Source: Cucumis sativus
Lineage: Eukaryota > Streptophyta > Magnoliopsida > Cucurbitales > Cucurbitaceae
Assembly (NCBI RefSeq): GCF_000004075.3
Contig: NW_022279581.1
Span: 62,001 to 126,000 of the forward strand
DNA length: 64,000 nucleotides
Direction: 5' to 3'
Part shown: positions 11,325 through 23,423 of the stretch, piece after piece
Numbering within the stretch: position 1 is the stretch's first letter
Layout: every line of letters starts with the position of its first letter
Position numbers and translations under genes: made by a program
Notes under the pieces: generated by a model
Databases searched by the model: none
The model's input: the letters and a program-made list of their open reading frames with translations, nothing else
What the model was told of the DNA's origin: nothing

Positions 11325-11863
11325 CTAGAAAAGTTCATTACTAAGATTACCATAAGTAGCTCTACCATAATTTATGACCTTATTAACCCCATGGCACTTA
11401 ATACCCAAAGAACTAGAACAAACATTAGGAACATTGACTACAGCATTATTCACAACAAAATGGCCTCTTCCATTGTTATGGATTCTGATCATCCTATTAT
11501 GGTAACCCGAAGGAACAATGGAACCCGTCGGAAATCGAATCAAGTCACTGAATTGAAGCGGCATGAGGATCATATGGCTGAGCACAAACGCCTCGAGACG
11601 GTCAACAGCGATGGAGATGTTGGAGATCTGGGGGTCTTGGGGGATGAAAAAGGTGATTTCTTTTAGGGTCAGTTGAGTAGTGATGTTGAGCATTTGGAGA
11701 AGGATGGCAAAGCCATAGAAGGATTGGGCCTTCATGTCTTCAATGGCAGCTTGGAGGTCTGTTTTGTTTGAGGTTTGGGATGAAACTATTGAGGCAGCTG
11801 AAGAGACATTAATTAAGAATAAGAGAGAAACAAGAACACAAATTCTAGGAATAATTATGCCAT
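11325..11863 (-). CDS. Fasciclin-like (FLA19-21 type) secreted protein, start out of frame
   Basis: The open frame runs from 11735 down to 11325 (136 codons) and reads as one fasciclin domain: an FFIPQD segment, the H-box-like LEAFVLSHMIL, FSDLIRFPTGS, and the closing FVVNNAVVNVPNV...HGVNKVINYG. Upstream in the same frame (about 11855-11735) lies a good signal peptide (RICVLVSLLFLINVSSA), but no ATG precedes it in frame. An ATG at 11863-11861 is followed by GCA TAA; one extra base there would join it to the signal peptide and give about 179 residues. Fasciclin proteins of this kind are secreted, usually arabinogalactan-modified, and act in the cell wall. It is either a gene with a one-base assembly loss or a recent pseudogene. 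Confidence 0.72.
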
Positions 11864-13780
11864 TAGTTAGGTGTTGAATGGACCAAGAAACAAATGAGGA
11901 ATTTGAAGTTATTTATTAATGAGTTTTTCAATAATGTGTTTTATGTATGTTTTTGGTTAGAGATTAGGTTGGTCATGGATCATACCCATATATATTTTCC
12001 TTATGTCAGTGTTGATCTAGAGTTTAGCTTTTTTTCATCAACTTTGTAGTCCTCTCAAACATTCAGAGTGGATGGGGTTATAATAAAATTAATTATACGT
12101 TGATACCTTCCCCTTTATCATCTTTCTTGGTTTTATCACGTTAAATCATAACTCAATCTACTCAAAACTTTGGTTTTATAATCTTTGGTTCTCTTTCTTG
12201 TAACCTTTTCATGTTTGATGAACCCTATACAAACAACTGCACCAAGTTCTTTTTAGGAGTATCTGTCAACATCCGTTTTGAAAGGAAAAAAAGAGTAATC
12301 TTACAAAAGGTTGTTTTTTATTTTTAGAATTTAGCTACTAATCAAATTTTAACTATTATTTTTATTCTTTAAGAAAATTTAAATTTCAAGTCAAGATAAG
12401 ACGAGGACAAGACAAAAGTGAGCAAGAAATTAGCACATGTTTTAAAAATACTCAAACCGAAAAGAGAAAAAAATATCAAAGAAACATAACATATACGAGT
12501 TTTGATAAACTGAATTATTAAGACTCAACAATTTACGGTGAAATATGACAACAAAACGCTCCTACTCAGTTCTTCGCCCTGCTCCGATTCTACTCTAATT
12601 CAGTTTTGCTTTGCTATGCTTTTGTTTTGTTTTATCCTTGAAATTCTTTGTGTGCTTGTTCTCGTGGATTTCTAATTCTATTCTAGATCTACTTATTTGA
12701 TTATTTTCATAACAAATTCAAGTTTGTGAGACTAGAACATTGAGTTTGAGGGAGAGTATTGTCCTAACTAGAGTATTTTGTGAGATATTATTTTCTTTAA
12801 GTGTTTTGTTCTTTATCTATATAATTAACTATCCTTGTACTTCTCCTAATTTATGGATGAAATAGAGAATTATTTCAGGAAAACAACTAAAGATATATTT
12901 ATATATAGAGGAAAGAAAGGTAAAGATATATATTATGATATTAACTTAAAAACAAAAAGAAAGAATTGGATTGAAATGGAAGTGGAGGTGGATGCCACAT
13001 CTTCTTCCAAAAGATAGATCCAAATAAAAGGTATTAATGTTAAATATCACATCTTTGGCTCTCTCATCACACACACATTAACTGATTAAGTTTATTTTCC
13101 ATTGGCTATTGCATGCTATTGGGGTCAGAAAGCACTTTCCACCTTCCACCTTCCACTACTTAATTTGAATTCACTGACTTGATTCTCCCTTCCCATAACT
13201 ATTCCATTCAATTAACTCCAAATTAATTAAAGTCATCTAAAGTGTTAAGCATGTGGCTAATGTTTTTTAAAAAAAAAAAACAAACAAAAAAAAAAGTATT
13301 AAGACCCCAATCTATATTTAAGAATAATAACCAACCTTTTTAATTATCCTCTAACTTAAACATATATAGCTCAACGCAGCTCAAAGTATCACTAAATTAA
13401 TTTTTCCTCACATTAATTATAATGTTATATTCTAAACACACAAATGTCTTCTAATGCCTAATTAAAGTGTAGATTGTACTGTTCTAAAATAAACATGATA
13501 TTATATTTGTGAAAAGAAAATATACAAATAAGATGTGATTTTGTGAAAGTAATGCATTTGGTTTGAGTAGAAAGAGTATTGAATACGCGCAGGACCAATT
13601 ACCCAAAAAATAAAGCTGTTTATTATTATTATTTAACGTAAGATTGAAGGAATGAATTGTTTTGTGGATGAACATAAGAATCTAAACTTTCTCGAAGGCT
13701 GTGAAATGAAGCCCTTAAATTAAAGCTTTCTTCAAATTTGGCCACTCACATTTTCAAAACCCACACGCTGTGTATTGTTG
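11864..13780. other. Intergenic, AT-rich
   Basis: This holds the upstream region of the fasciclin gene (leftward) and of the X8 gene (rightward). I see poly(A/T) runs, for example at 13266-13295, and short ORFs without protein-like composition. No gene or mobile element can be supported. Confidence 0.5.
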
Positions 13781-15367
13781 ATGAAGAAACAAATGTCTTC
13801 CTCTACTCACCTCATCATTCTCTCTCTCTCTTTCCTCCTGCTTTTTATCATAACTCCAACCATATCAGGTAATTCATCTCTTTCTAATTAATGTCGATGT
13901 GAGTTCTTGATATCGTTTCATTTTAGATATACATTATTATCGTTACCTTTATTTCTTATTCGTCAAACTATTTCATACAATAATTATTAGACATATAGTT
14001 GTTTTCCTTTGTATACAAATCCAAGATCGTTTTCTTACTAGACTTTGATTACATTATTTGTCGAACAAAAGGGACTGTCAAAATCAAAATGCTATGGTTG
14101 TTTTTCAAATTTTTTCCACTTTCATTACTTCAATAGATGAACATTTATTGTTTTTAAAAGTCTTGTTTATTTAGGTTTCCACTAAAATGATTTTGTTTCT
14201 AGCCATCTACTTTTAAAATATATGCTTGTTTTTCTCAAATTTTCAGTCACTGATTGAAGGATGTATTTGAAAACTTTTGTCAAATTCGAAAAGCAAACAC
14301 TGCATATATATACTTTTTTTAGTTTTAAAATTTTGCTTTGGTTTTTCCAAAACATTAATAAAAAAAAAATGAATAGCAATTAAAACAAAGAAACTTATAG
14401 ATAGAAAAGTGTTTATAAGTTAAGTTCTTTTATTAAAAAATTAAATGAAGAAACTAGGAAGTTGGTCCTTGATGGTTACAAAAGAACAATGTTGGGTGGA
14501 TGCTTCTCACTTTGAGTTTCCCTATCAAACTTTTCAACTTTAAAATGAATTTTTGGTAGTGGCTAAAAAACATCAGTGGGATCCACTTAAAAATGCAACG
14601 AAAATAGAAAAGTAATTAGAACAAAACCATATTAAACATAAAATATTCGTACTTAAAACCAAATTAATCAATAAAATAAGAAACAGAAAGGTTATATATA
14701 TATATGAATCCTTTGCAGAGAAGATAGTGTATTAATAAAGTTTGATTTGGGACAGGTGATGTATCGTTTGATGAGGAGTGGTGCATAGCTGATGAGCAAG
14801 TTCCAGATGACGAGTTGCAAAGAGCTCTTGATTGGGCTTGTGGAAAAGGAGGAGCTGATTGTAGAAATATTCAAATGAAGCAACCTTGTTTTTACCCAAA
14901 CACTGTTAGAGATCATGCTTCCTATGCCTTCAACAGTTACTACCAAAAGTTTAAGCACAAGGGAGCCACTTGCTATTTCAATTCAGCTGCCATGGTCACT
15001 TCTCTTGATCCTAGTAAGTATAACATCAAACTACTTAACCATAAACGCTCGTTGGGATTAGGGTTAGAAAAAATTTGTCAAGAGATTACAAAGAACTCTT
15101 GACGCTATCCAAAAGGCATCATAATAATACCACTCTCGACGTTGTATATACGACCTCGAGAGTTCTCCATGATCTCCTGACGCATCATGTTGTGCGTTGG
15201 AAGATCCTCTATTTCTTTTTATTAAAAAAACACTGTCGATTACCCTACGTCACCTTTTTTATTGTTACAATTTCATTTGTTTTCTAACACTTTGATCTAA
15301 AATATTTAACAAAACTTGGTATTCTTTGGCAGGTCATGGTTCATGCAAGTTTGAGTATGTTCCTTGA
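13781..15367 (+). CDS. Secreted X8 (CBM43) carbohydrate-binding protein
   Basis: Three exons, 13781-13868, 14756-15013 and 15333-15367, give 126 residues. Donors GGTAATT and GTAAGT and both CAG acceptors are clean and the phases fit. Residues 1-30 form a signal peptide (a K/S-rich start, then a long Leu/Ile core ending TISG). The rest is a single X8 domain: EEWCIADEQVPDDELQRALD, WACGKGGADC, then QPCFYPNT, YAFNSYYQ, GATCYFN and a final GSCKFEYVP. Six cysteines are present, as expected for three disulphides. X8/CBM43 domains bind beta-1,3-glucan (callose), and stand-alone forms include plasmodesmal callose-binding proteins. There is no hydrophobic C-terminal tail, so GPI anchoring is unlikely. 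An alternative in-frame start is M5. The frame is intact. Confidence 0.93.
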
Positions 15368-18300
15368 AGAAGAGCATATTTATATATATAATTAATTGAT
15401 GGATCAAAGATGGTCCCTGATTATAACTGGAGCTTCTTTTCAAATTCCATTCTTGATTTTCTACTTTGGATGTGAAAGCATTGTTTTCCCATTTTCAAAT
15501 TTTAAGGTAGGATGGTTGCCTTAATATTTTAGAACCTAAGGTTTATTAATTAATCAATCAATGGAAGTATGGATGTTTGATTTTGTCTTTTAATTTATGA
15601 TGATGAAATATTCAATCCAAGTTTGAAGAGTCCACACACTTCATGTATTGATTGAGTTTCAGATACGTGCTTCCCCTAAACTATGACAATGAGGGAGTGA
15701 GATAAAAGATTGTGTGATCACCTGTACGAATTTGGAGTATAACCAATGTTGTGATGGAAGGTTATGGCACACTATAATGGTGAATTTGATTAACTATCCA
15801 TAGGTTACATGGACTCGCTCCAAGTTTTCTAAAATTGTTTTGTTCTCTCTTTAATTGACCTCTCAATGCGCTAGAACATCTTTTTCAATTTATTCCTTCT
15901 TAAATCGTTTGTTTAGATTTATTCTCAAACAAGAACAAAAGTTCCAAAATTTGGGTCATTTGGTTATGAATCCTTTTATATTATATGTGTAAAAGATATA
16001 AATAAATAAATAAATAATTGTAATGGGTAGTAATTTTGATTTATAATTATTTTTATATTCCATATTTCTCCCTTGACAATTAATTGATACATAGAGAAAG
16101 AAAAGAAAGATAGGGAGATAAAAAAGACGACTAGTAAATAAACGTGTGACATTCAACAAAGTGGTGAGGAGGGTGGAGCGGTGGCCGATGGCTTCTATAT
16201 CCCTCATTCCCTTCTTCCTTCTTCCCTCTTCCACTTTCCCCTTTCCCCTTGGGTGTTCACCGTAGTCGGTTAGGAAGATTTTGGGCCTCATCTTCTTCTG
16301 TTCCATGAAGAGGTAAGGTTTGGGTTTCTTTGTTTAGTAGAATTTTGGATGAATTCTTTGTAACTTTGAAGAATTTCATACTTCATGATGTATATAATAT
16401 TCTTGGAATAGGTTTTAATCTGATTTCTCTGTTTTTGAATGGAATGATTTTATTGTTGTGATCAAGGACCAATGATTAATCGTACCATTTGAATGATGGA
16501 TTTTAGTCAAAATCAGATCGCAATTTTATTCCAATTATCATCACTAATGTTGAACTACTATCCTTCAGATTTAAAATTGAGTTATGAGTCTGGATGGATG
16601 AAAGAATGGAGAGAAAGAAAGAGAGGAAATATAGAGGAATTGGACTTTGAAGTTAAGAATTTGGAAGAGGAAAAAAATATTTTGTGAACAATATTGCAAA
16701 ATTCCAGCCAAATACTCATTGACCAAAAAGTCTTCTAAACGAATTTGATAGCTCATTTTATAGTAAAACGGCATCCAAAGTTTGCATATTTGAAGAACAT
16801 CATTAGAGCTGTTTTTTTTAAATGTTTTTGTTATTTAATGTAATTTTTCTTTTAATAGTCTTATGTTGTTATAATTATGATTTGAAATATTATTCTTCAT
16901 TCAATTCATCCATGTCTTAAATGTTGATTCTAATTCAACTCAATTTTACGTAAATGCTGTGAGAAATATTAAAGATAACGAAAGTGAGTATTTTAGTAAA
17001 ATAATTTATATAAAGTTGAGCTAAAAATAATAAATTTAAATTTAAAATAACATACAAATATTGCAAAATTGAAAACTTAAAATTAAAAAGAAATATTTAA
17101 ATAAACATATTAAATATTCAAATTTGAAAAATGAACATAATATATAAATTTAAATATTCAAAAGTTTAAAATTCAACATTAAATTAGAGAGGTAAATAGG
17201 AAAAAAATAAAGGTAGCTAAATAGAAAAGAAATTAAATTAAATATGAAATTTGAAAATATAATACATCAATCTAAAAATTAAAAAAAAAAATCAAAATTA
17301 ATAATAATAATAAAAAACAATACAAAATCATCAATGTTAGAGTTAACCCATGAATCAAAAGGCCATTCCAAGCATGCCTCCTTGTTAATGAACCAAACTA
17401 GGAATTATAAAAAACTAAAGTAATGCAATCAAATAAAATGGAAATAAAACTAGTTTTATAGTTTCTCAAAATTTTAACCAAAAACACCAATGGTTATCAA
17501 ATACATTTGCTTCTTAAAAAAATGAGAAATTGAAACAAGTTACAATAGTTTTTGTTTGGTAGGTAGATTATTTTAGTTGAAAAATTGCGAAAAAAATGCT
17601 AAAATAGAAGGATAAAAGATTTTTGGAATTGATTTTGAAAAAGTTGATTTTTATGACAAATTGAGGATGAATTGTCTAAATCAGCCTTCTTTAATTTTTC
17701 CTTTTATCTTCCCTTCCATTTTCTTCTTTTATCTTTTCCTTCCCTTCCATGGCACTTTTATTTTCTTCATCAATCGACACATTCTTCTACTCACAAGTGT
17801 AAAGGCAATTCTTTCCTTTTCATCGTTCTCTATTATGTCTCTATCTTTTTTTTCTCTCCTTGTAAAGTTGATTTTGAAACTAATGGTGAAAGTTTGAAAT
17901 GTGTGAGATGTGTGCAAAATAAAACATCAAGCCTAATAAACTTACTAAACATGTACAAAATCACTCTAAATGATTTATGAGAGATAACAATTTGATTGTG
18001 AAACTCATAGTGAACATTTGAAACGTGCAAGATAGATGCGAGATAAAATATTATGACATAATACTTTAATGGTCACCTATTTCTTAATCTTTGGTGCTAA
18101 TCTCCTCTTCATTAGCATTATAAGTCCACTCCAAATATCAACAAATTTTCATTGAAGCTCCATTTTTACATCAACTTCTTAGAGACAATCCTTCAAACTC
18201 ACTCTTCTTTGGCTCTTTCTATCACTTAAATCAAATACAAAAATGGGAATTCATCTTTGGCTCTTTCTATCACTTAAATCAAATACAAAAATGGAAATTC

Positions 18301-18816
18301 ATCTACCTTCGCTTCTCCTCAATGCCAAGCAAATATTCAGAATGCAATTTGTTTCAACAAGATGTCCAAGTAGAATACTATTGTATATTGTTTTTCTGTA
18401 TAAATTTTAAAGCAATACAAACAAACAACAAAATCATACTCAGCTCAGTCTCCATGATCAATTTAGTGTTCTTTCTTTTCTGTGCCCGTGTCTAAACAAC
18501 AAAATCACATTTTCACCCAATCTCTTCTAGCACATTGCATCATAACCGCAATGAAAAACTACAAAATATCGGTCCAAATGCAACCCATAATGAAAATTTT
18601 CCGTAACCATTTGCCACACCCACAATCACAATCTTCTTCAAACATGATGAAAAGAAAGGAAAAATGATGAAGTACTAACCAAATTCGCTGGAAATGAAAG
18701 AAAATAAATCGCTTGAATGGAGAAGAAATCGTCCGACGATTCGAAAAACTAAAACCTAAACAGATTAAGAACGAAAAATTTGATTCTGAAACCTAAACAA
18801 ATTAAGAACGGAAAAT
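15368..18816. other. Intergenic spacer, AT-rich, with one exon-like island
   Basis: This holds the 3' flank of the X8 gene and 3 kb of AT-rich sequence. Items seen: an (AATA)n stretch near 15998-16015, a pyrimidine-rich island at 16160-16320 ending in a good donor (GAAGAG|GTAAGG), very A-rich sequence at 16990-17300, and a 48-bp tandem duplication at 18207-18302. No ORF here is convincing. Confidence 0.5.
18207..18302. repeat. 48-bp tandem duplication
   Basis: Two consecutive copies start CTTTGGCTCTTTCTATCAC at 18207 and 18255, differing at about one position (ATGGGAATT against ATGGAAATT). Confidence 0.8.
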
Positions 18817-18842
18817 GTTATAAAAAGGGACTTTTGTTGTAG
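18730..18842 (-). mobile_element. Possible CACTA transposon end
   Basis: Read on the minus strand, the sequence ending at 18842 begins CACTACAACAAAAGTCCC, the form of a CACTA (En/Spm) terminal inverted repeat. Just inside are two copies of a subterminal word (CCTAAACA-A/G-ATTAAGAACG) near 18750 and 18792, as CACTA ends often have. I did not find the other end, so this is a fragment or a chance match. Confidence 0.4.
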
Positions 18843-18922
18843 TGACGGGGGCTTGACCATCGACGATGGTGAAGAAGACGACGACCGAGAGTAGAGAGAA
18901 GAGTTGAAGTCGGTTGGGTTTT

Positions 18923-18927
18923 GCCTC
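18923..18927. repeat. Target site duplication of the gypsy element, left (GCCTC)
   Basis: GCCTC directly precedes the left LTR and is repeated exactly at 32257-32261. Confidence 0.88.
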
Positions 18928-19813
18928 TGTTCGCACGAGATTTCCGGAGAAATTTAATTCGTGGACTTGAACTTGGAGTTGATGTTGTATTTTTGTTGAT
19001 TTGATGCGATGCGGTTCAATCTCTAGAATTTGATCCTCTGATTCTCTCTCAACTGTATGTCTACGCTTGATTTGGAGGAAGCGGAGCACGTGATGTTCTT
19101 GAAGTTTGTTGAACGTCTACGCTTGATTTGGAGAAGCGGAGCACGTGATGTTCTTGAAGTTTGTTGAACGTCTACGCTTGATTTGGAGAAGCGGAGCACG
19201 TGATGTTCTTGAAGTTTGTTGAATCTACGCTTGATTTGAGAAGCGGAGCACGTGATGTTCTTGAAGTTGTTGAATGCTACGCTTGATTTGGAAGCGGAGC
19301 ACGTGATGTTCTTGAAGTTGGAGTCTTGGAAGAAAGTTTGTATCTTCAAAACAGCTTCAATCTTCGAGGATGGTCAACTTCAGAAGTTAGGGAGTCTTCT
19401 AGCTTTTGGAAGAATTCTCTCTGGATCTTCTAGAGTCAAAATTTTCCAACCCCTGCAAATGAGGAGAATTCCTCTATTTATAGAGTTCACTGGTGGGCTT
19501 TATGGGTTTGAACTTGGTTGGTCCATGGACCAGACCCATGGGCTCAACCATATGGACTTAGGTTATATTTAGTCTTTGGGCTCAATTAAGCTTATTTTTT
19601 TGGCTTAATTGAACTAAAATGATTAACTTAATCCAACGATTAATATGAAAACATGTGGCATTATTAGAATGACCAATTTATTTATTTTAACTCTTTAATT
19701 TGGGGCATGTGTCAATTTTAATTAGTCCCAAATTTAATTATTTGTACTTTTCATCATTAACTTAATAAATGATGTGGCAACTTGTGATTGGTCTCAAAAT
19801 TTCTTATTCAACA
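18928..19813 (-). repeat. 3' LTR of the gypsy element
   Basis: It is bounded by TGTTCGCACGAG and TTATTCAACA on the plus strand. It contains a five-unit tandem array with a CACGTG in every unit (19087-19305) and a TATAAATAG box on the minus strand at 19474-19482. It is 886 bp long; the right copy has 892 bp, with the length difference confined to the array. Confidence 0.93.
19060..19330. repeat. Tandem array (51-55 bp unit) with G-boxes in the 3' LTR
   Basis: Five units contain GCGGAGCACGTGATGTTCTT. CACGTG starts at 19087, 19142, 19197, 19249 and 19300. Later units have lost a few bases compared with the first. Confidence 0.9.
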
Positions 19814-19828
19814 AATGCCCCCTTTTCG
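19814..19828 (-). other. Polypurine tract of the gypsy element
   Basis: On the minus strand CGAAAAGGGGGCATT lies directly before the 3' LTR start TGTTGAATAAG. This is the expected primer site for plus-strand DNA synthesis. Confidence 0.75.
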
Positions 19829-20777
19829 AGATTTATGCACGTATATGGGTGAATGAATCTCGGAAAAGATAAATTTGAAGTCAAAGTACGAGCTTTTTTT
19901 TTTTTTTCTCAATTCAGCATATCAAATTAATCAAACTATGAATTTAGTACGTGAGTTTGATTTAAATTTAAAATAAGGGTTGGAATATGGCCAAACCTTA
20001 AAAAAAATTCAAAGTTTTATTTCCCACTTAATTTTATTTGAGGGGAAAAAAAAATTAATATGATGATTTTTTTTTTTAAAGTAAAATTTGGAATATAACC
20101 AAAATTTTAATTTTGAAATAAGGATAAGGTTTCTACCGTACCTTAATTTATCTTGGGATGCATAAGAATTTGGAATGACCAATTTTAATTTGAGATAAAA
20201 AAATCAGGTCCTCAATCTTAGGTAAAGTTGGATTTATGGCTCCGATTTAAATTCATGATAAAAAGGAGGTCATATATGCAAGTTAATTTAACTTGAATTT
20301 TGAAATTGAGAATATTTATATATATATATGTATATATTTTTAAAAATGTTGAAATTTTTAAATATTTTAAATATCTCAATAAAAGTTAAACTTGAGATTT
20401 ATCCAAAAAAAAAGAAATAATTTAAAATAAAATAAGATAATTGGATTATCTTTTCTTTATATATATATATATTTTTAAAAATCATTCCTATTCCTTTTAG
20501 GAATTGGATTTGTTTTTTTTTAAAAAAATAATTAAATATCATTCCTAATCCTTTTAGGAATTGGATTTGTTGGGCTATAAATAGACTCATACTACTCACT
20601 TATACCTCATCCAACGCTTATTCCTCATCAAATCGGCAGAAAGGTATAGAAAACTTTTCTTCTCCCTTTCTTTTTTTTTTTTTCTCTTTTTTTTTGTGTG
20701 TGTGTTTTTTTTTCTGTTTTGTTTTGTTTTTTTGTTTGTTTTTTTTTTGTATTTTTGTTTTTGTTTTTTTTTTTTTT
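19829..20777 (-). other. Non-coding AT-rich tail segment of the gypsy element
   Basis: It lies between the polypurine tract and the first tandem array. It is T-rich and A-rich with several homopolymer runs, including long T tracts broken by G at 20670-20778. No coding domain is present; ORFs here are low-complexity. Confidence 0.7.
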
Positions 20778-21448
20778 GCAGGAATGACTTTGTCGAGCTT
20801 CTTCTAGGGACGATCGGGCTTCTGCCGTCAGATCTATCGCCCTAGTAGGAGAGATCGACTCTGTCATCGTCGGGCTTCGATCTTCGTTTGCAGAAATGAC
20901 TTTGTTGAGCTTCTTCTAGGGACGATCGGGCTTTTGCCGTCAGATCTATCGCCCTAGTTGGAGAGATCGACTCTGTCATCGTCGGGCTTCAATCTTCGTT
21001 TGCAGAAATGACTTTGTTGAGCTTCTTCTAGGGACGATCGGGCTTTTGCCGTCAGATCTATCGCCCTAGTAGGAGAGATCGACTCTGTCATCGTCGGGCT
21101 TCGATCTTCGTTTGCAGAAATGACTTTGTTGAGCTTCTTCTAGGGACGATCGGGCTTTTGCCGTCAGATCTATCGCCCTAGTAGGAGAGATCGACTCTGT
21201 CATCGTGGGCTTCAATCTTCGTTTGCAGAAATGACTTTGTTGAGCTTCTTCTAGGGACGATCGGGCTTTTGCCGTCAGATCTATCGCCCTAGTAGGAGAG
21301 ATCGACTCTGTCATCGTCGGGCTTCAATCTTCGTTTGCAGAAATGACTTTGTTGAGCTTCTTCTAGGGACGATCGGGCTTTTGCCGTCAGATCTATCGCC
21401 CTAGTAGGAGAGATCGACTCTGTCATCGTCGGGCTTCGATCTTCGTTA
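20778..21448. repeat. 112-bp tandem array inside the gypsy element, six units
   Basis: Units start at about 20778, 20890, 21002, 21114, 21225 and 21337, a period of 112 (one unit 111). Each contains ATGACTTTGTTGAGCTTC, GGGACGATCGGGCTT and CGCCCTAGTAGGAGAGATCG. Units are nearly identical, differing by single bases, so the array was amplified recently. The period is not a multiple of three, so the partial ORFs across it are not a protein. Confidence 0.95.
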
Positions 21449-21456
21449 TCACCAAT

Positions 21457-21715
21457 TGAGCTTCTTCGTTTTTTTTTTCTTCTTCTTCTTATTCTTCTTT
21501 CTTTTTGTTTTTTCTTCTTTTGCTTCTTTCTTTTTTGTTTTCTTCTCTTCTTCTTTCTTTTGTTTTTTTGTTTTTTTTTTGTTTTTGTTTTTTTTTTTCT
21601 TTTTCTTCTTTCTTTTTGCTTTTTTTTTCTTTCTTCTTCCTTCTTTCTTCTTCATCATTTTCTTCTTTCTTCTTCTTGCTTCTCCTTTTTTTTTCTTTCT
21701 TTCTTGGTTGTGGTA
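21457..21715. repeat. Pure pyrimidine tract, about 260 bp
   Basis: The plus strand is almost only T and C with rare G, mostly TTC and TTT triplets, between two tandem arrays. Read on either strand it gives F/S/L-rich or K/E-rich ORFs, which are composition artefacts. Confidence 0.9.
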
Positions 21716-22975
21716 CTAGGGAGAAGATGAAGATGAATCATCTAGCTTGCGACACCTTAGAGCTGATGAAAATGAATTCCATCGGCCGGGTTGCGACACC
21801 TGTTAGATGATAAAGATGAATACTCTCAGCTACGACATATAGGAGAAGATGAAGATGAATCCTCTCGGCTATGACATATGGGAGGAGATGAAGATGAATT
21901 CTCTTCAGTTGCAGCACTTGGAAGAAGATGAAGATGAATCCTCTCAGCTATGACATATGAGAGAAGATGAAGATGAATCCTCTCGGCTATGACATATGAA
22001 AGGAGATGAATCCTCTCGACTATGACATATGGGAGGAGATGAAGATGAATCCTATTCAATTGCAGCACCTGGGAGAAGATGAAGATAAATCCTCTCGGCT
22101 ATGACATAGGAGAAGATGAAGATGAATCCTCTCGGCTATGACATATGAGAGAAGATGAATCATTTTCGATTGCAGCACCTGGGAGAAGATGAAGATGAAT
22201 CTTCTCAGCTATGACATATAAGAGAAGATGAAGATGAATCCTCTTTGATTGTAGCACCTAGAAGAAGATGAAGGTGAATCCTTCCGGCTACGACATATGA
22301 AAGAAGATGAAGATGAATTCTCTTTGGTTGCAACTCCTAAAAGAAGATGAAGATGAATCTTCTTTGGTTGCGACACCTGAAAGAAGATGAAGGTGAATCT
22401 TCTCGGTTGCGACTCTTAGGAGAAGATGAAGATGAATCTTCTCAGTTGCAATTCCAATGAGAAGATGAAGATGAATCCTCTCGGTTGTAGCACCTAGAAG
22501 AAGATGAAGGTGAATCCTTCCGGCTACGTCATATGAAAGAAGATGAAGATGAATCCTCTTTGGTTGCAGCACCTGGAAGAAGATAAAGATGAATCTTCTT
22601 TGGTTGCGACACCTGAAAGAAGATGAAGGTGAATCTTCTCAGTTGCAATTCTTAGGAGAAGATGAAGATGAATCCTCTCGGTTGCAACACATAGGAGAAG
22701 ACAAAGATGAATCCTCTCACTTGCGACACCTTAGAGCAGATGAAGATGAATCATCTTCGGTTGTTACACCTGAGAGAAGATGAAAATGAATCTTCTTGAT
22801 TGCGACTCCTAGGTGAAGATGAAGATGAATCATCTCGGTTGTAACACATGGAGGAAGACAAAGATGAATCCTCTCACTTGCGACACCTTAGAGCAGATGA
22901 AGATGAATCATCTTCGATTGCAAAACTTAGAAGACGATGAAGATGAATCCTCTTCGGTTGCAATAAGCTGAAGAT
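21716..22975. repeat. Degenerate array of GAAGATGAAGATGAAT units
   Basis: About 25 variable units of roughly 45-60 bp each hold the core AGAAGATGAAGATGAATCCT followed by a spacer such as CTCGGCTATGACATATG or TTCGGTTGCAACACCT. Two spacer families alternate and cluster (GGCTATGACATA mainly at 21840-22240, GGTTGCGACACC mainly at 22320-22960), a higher-order pattern. ORFs through it (HLHLL... on the minus strand) are repeat artefacts. Confidence 0.9.
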
Positions 22976-23423
22976 GAAGCAGAGGTTAAAGCTTTAGCAT
23001 TGCATGCATCTTCTTCAAGAGGCAGAAACGATGTTACACTGTCGTTTTCATCTTGGAGAGGCGAAGGCAGAGCTGCCGATCGTCGTCCTATCAAAGTTGT
23101 ACCATCGTTATCCTCTCAAAGAGCTGGAGCTGCAGCATCGATGAAGCCTTCAAACTTGAATATAAGGAATCATCAATGAAACTTTTATGCTTGAATTTGA
23201 GGGATCATTAATGATGCCTTTGAGCTTGATTTTGAGATTCTTTTTTTTTTTCTTTTTACATGCACTCAACTTGTACATAGTCTTTGCACGGAGTTTGTAC
23301 ATCTTCAATTTATTTCATCTCATTGTTACTAAAGATGAACATCTTGAATTTAGGGATTTGCCCCCAATTTGTTATGATTCCTTAGTAGAGATGAACACCC
23401 TTTGAAGAAAAGAATTAACTCAC

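Noticed and set aside
11286..11666. 126-codon plus-strand ORF
   Set aside because: It lies antisense to the fasciclin domain, which has clear family motifs; this one has none.
15956..16306. 116-codon minus-strand ORF
   Set aside because: Low-complexity K/E/R start and AT-rich end; the strand with the donor site looks more interesting, and neither matches a family.
17661..17980. Overlapping ORFs of 78 and 102 codons
   Set aside because: Pyrimidine-rich spacer read in two frames; no consistent protein signal.
20628..20867. K-rich minus-strand ORF
   Set aside because: Translation of poly(T) tracts and the first 112-bp repeat; no start context or homology.
21449..21810. F/S-rich and K/E-rich ORFs on both strands
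   Set aside because: Artefacts of the pure pyrimidine tract.
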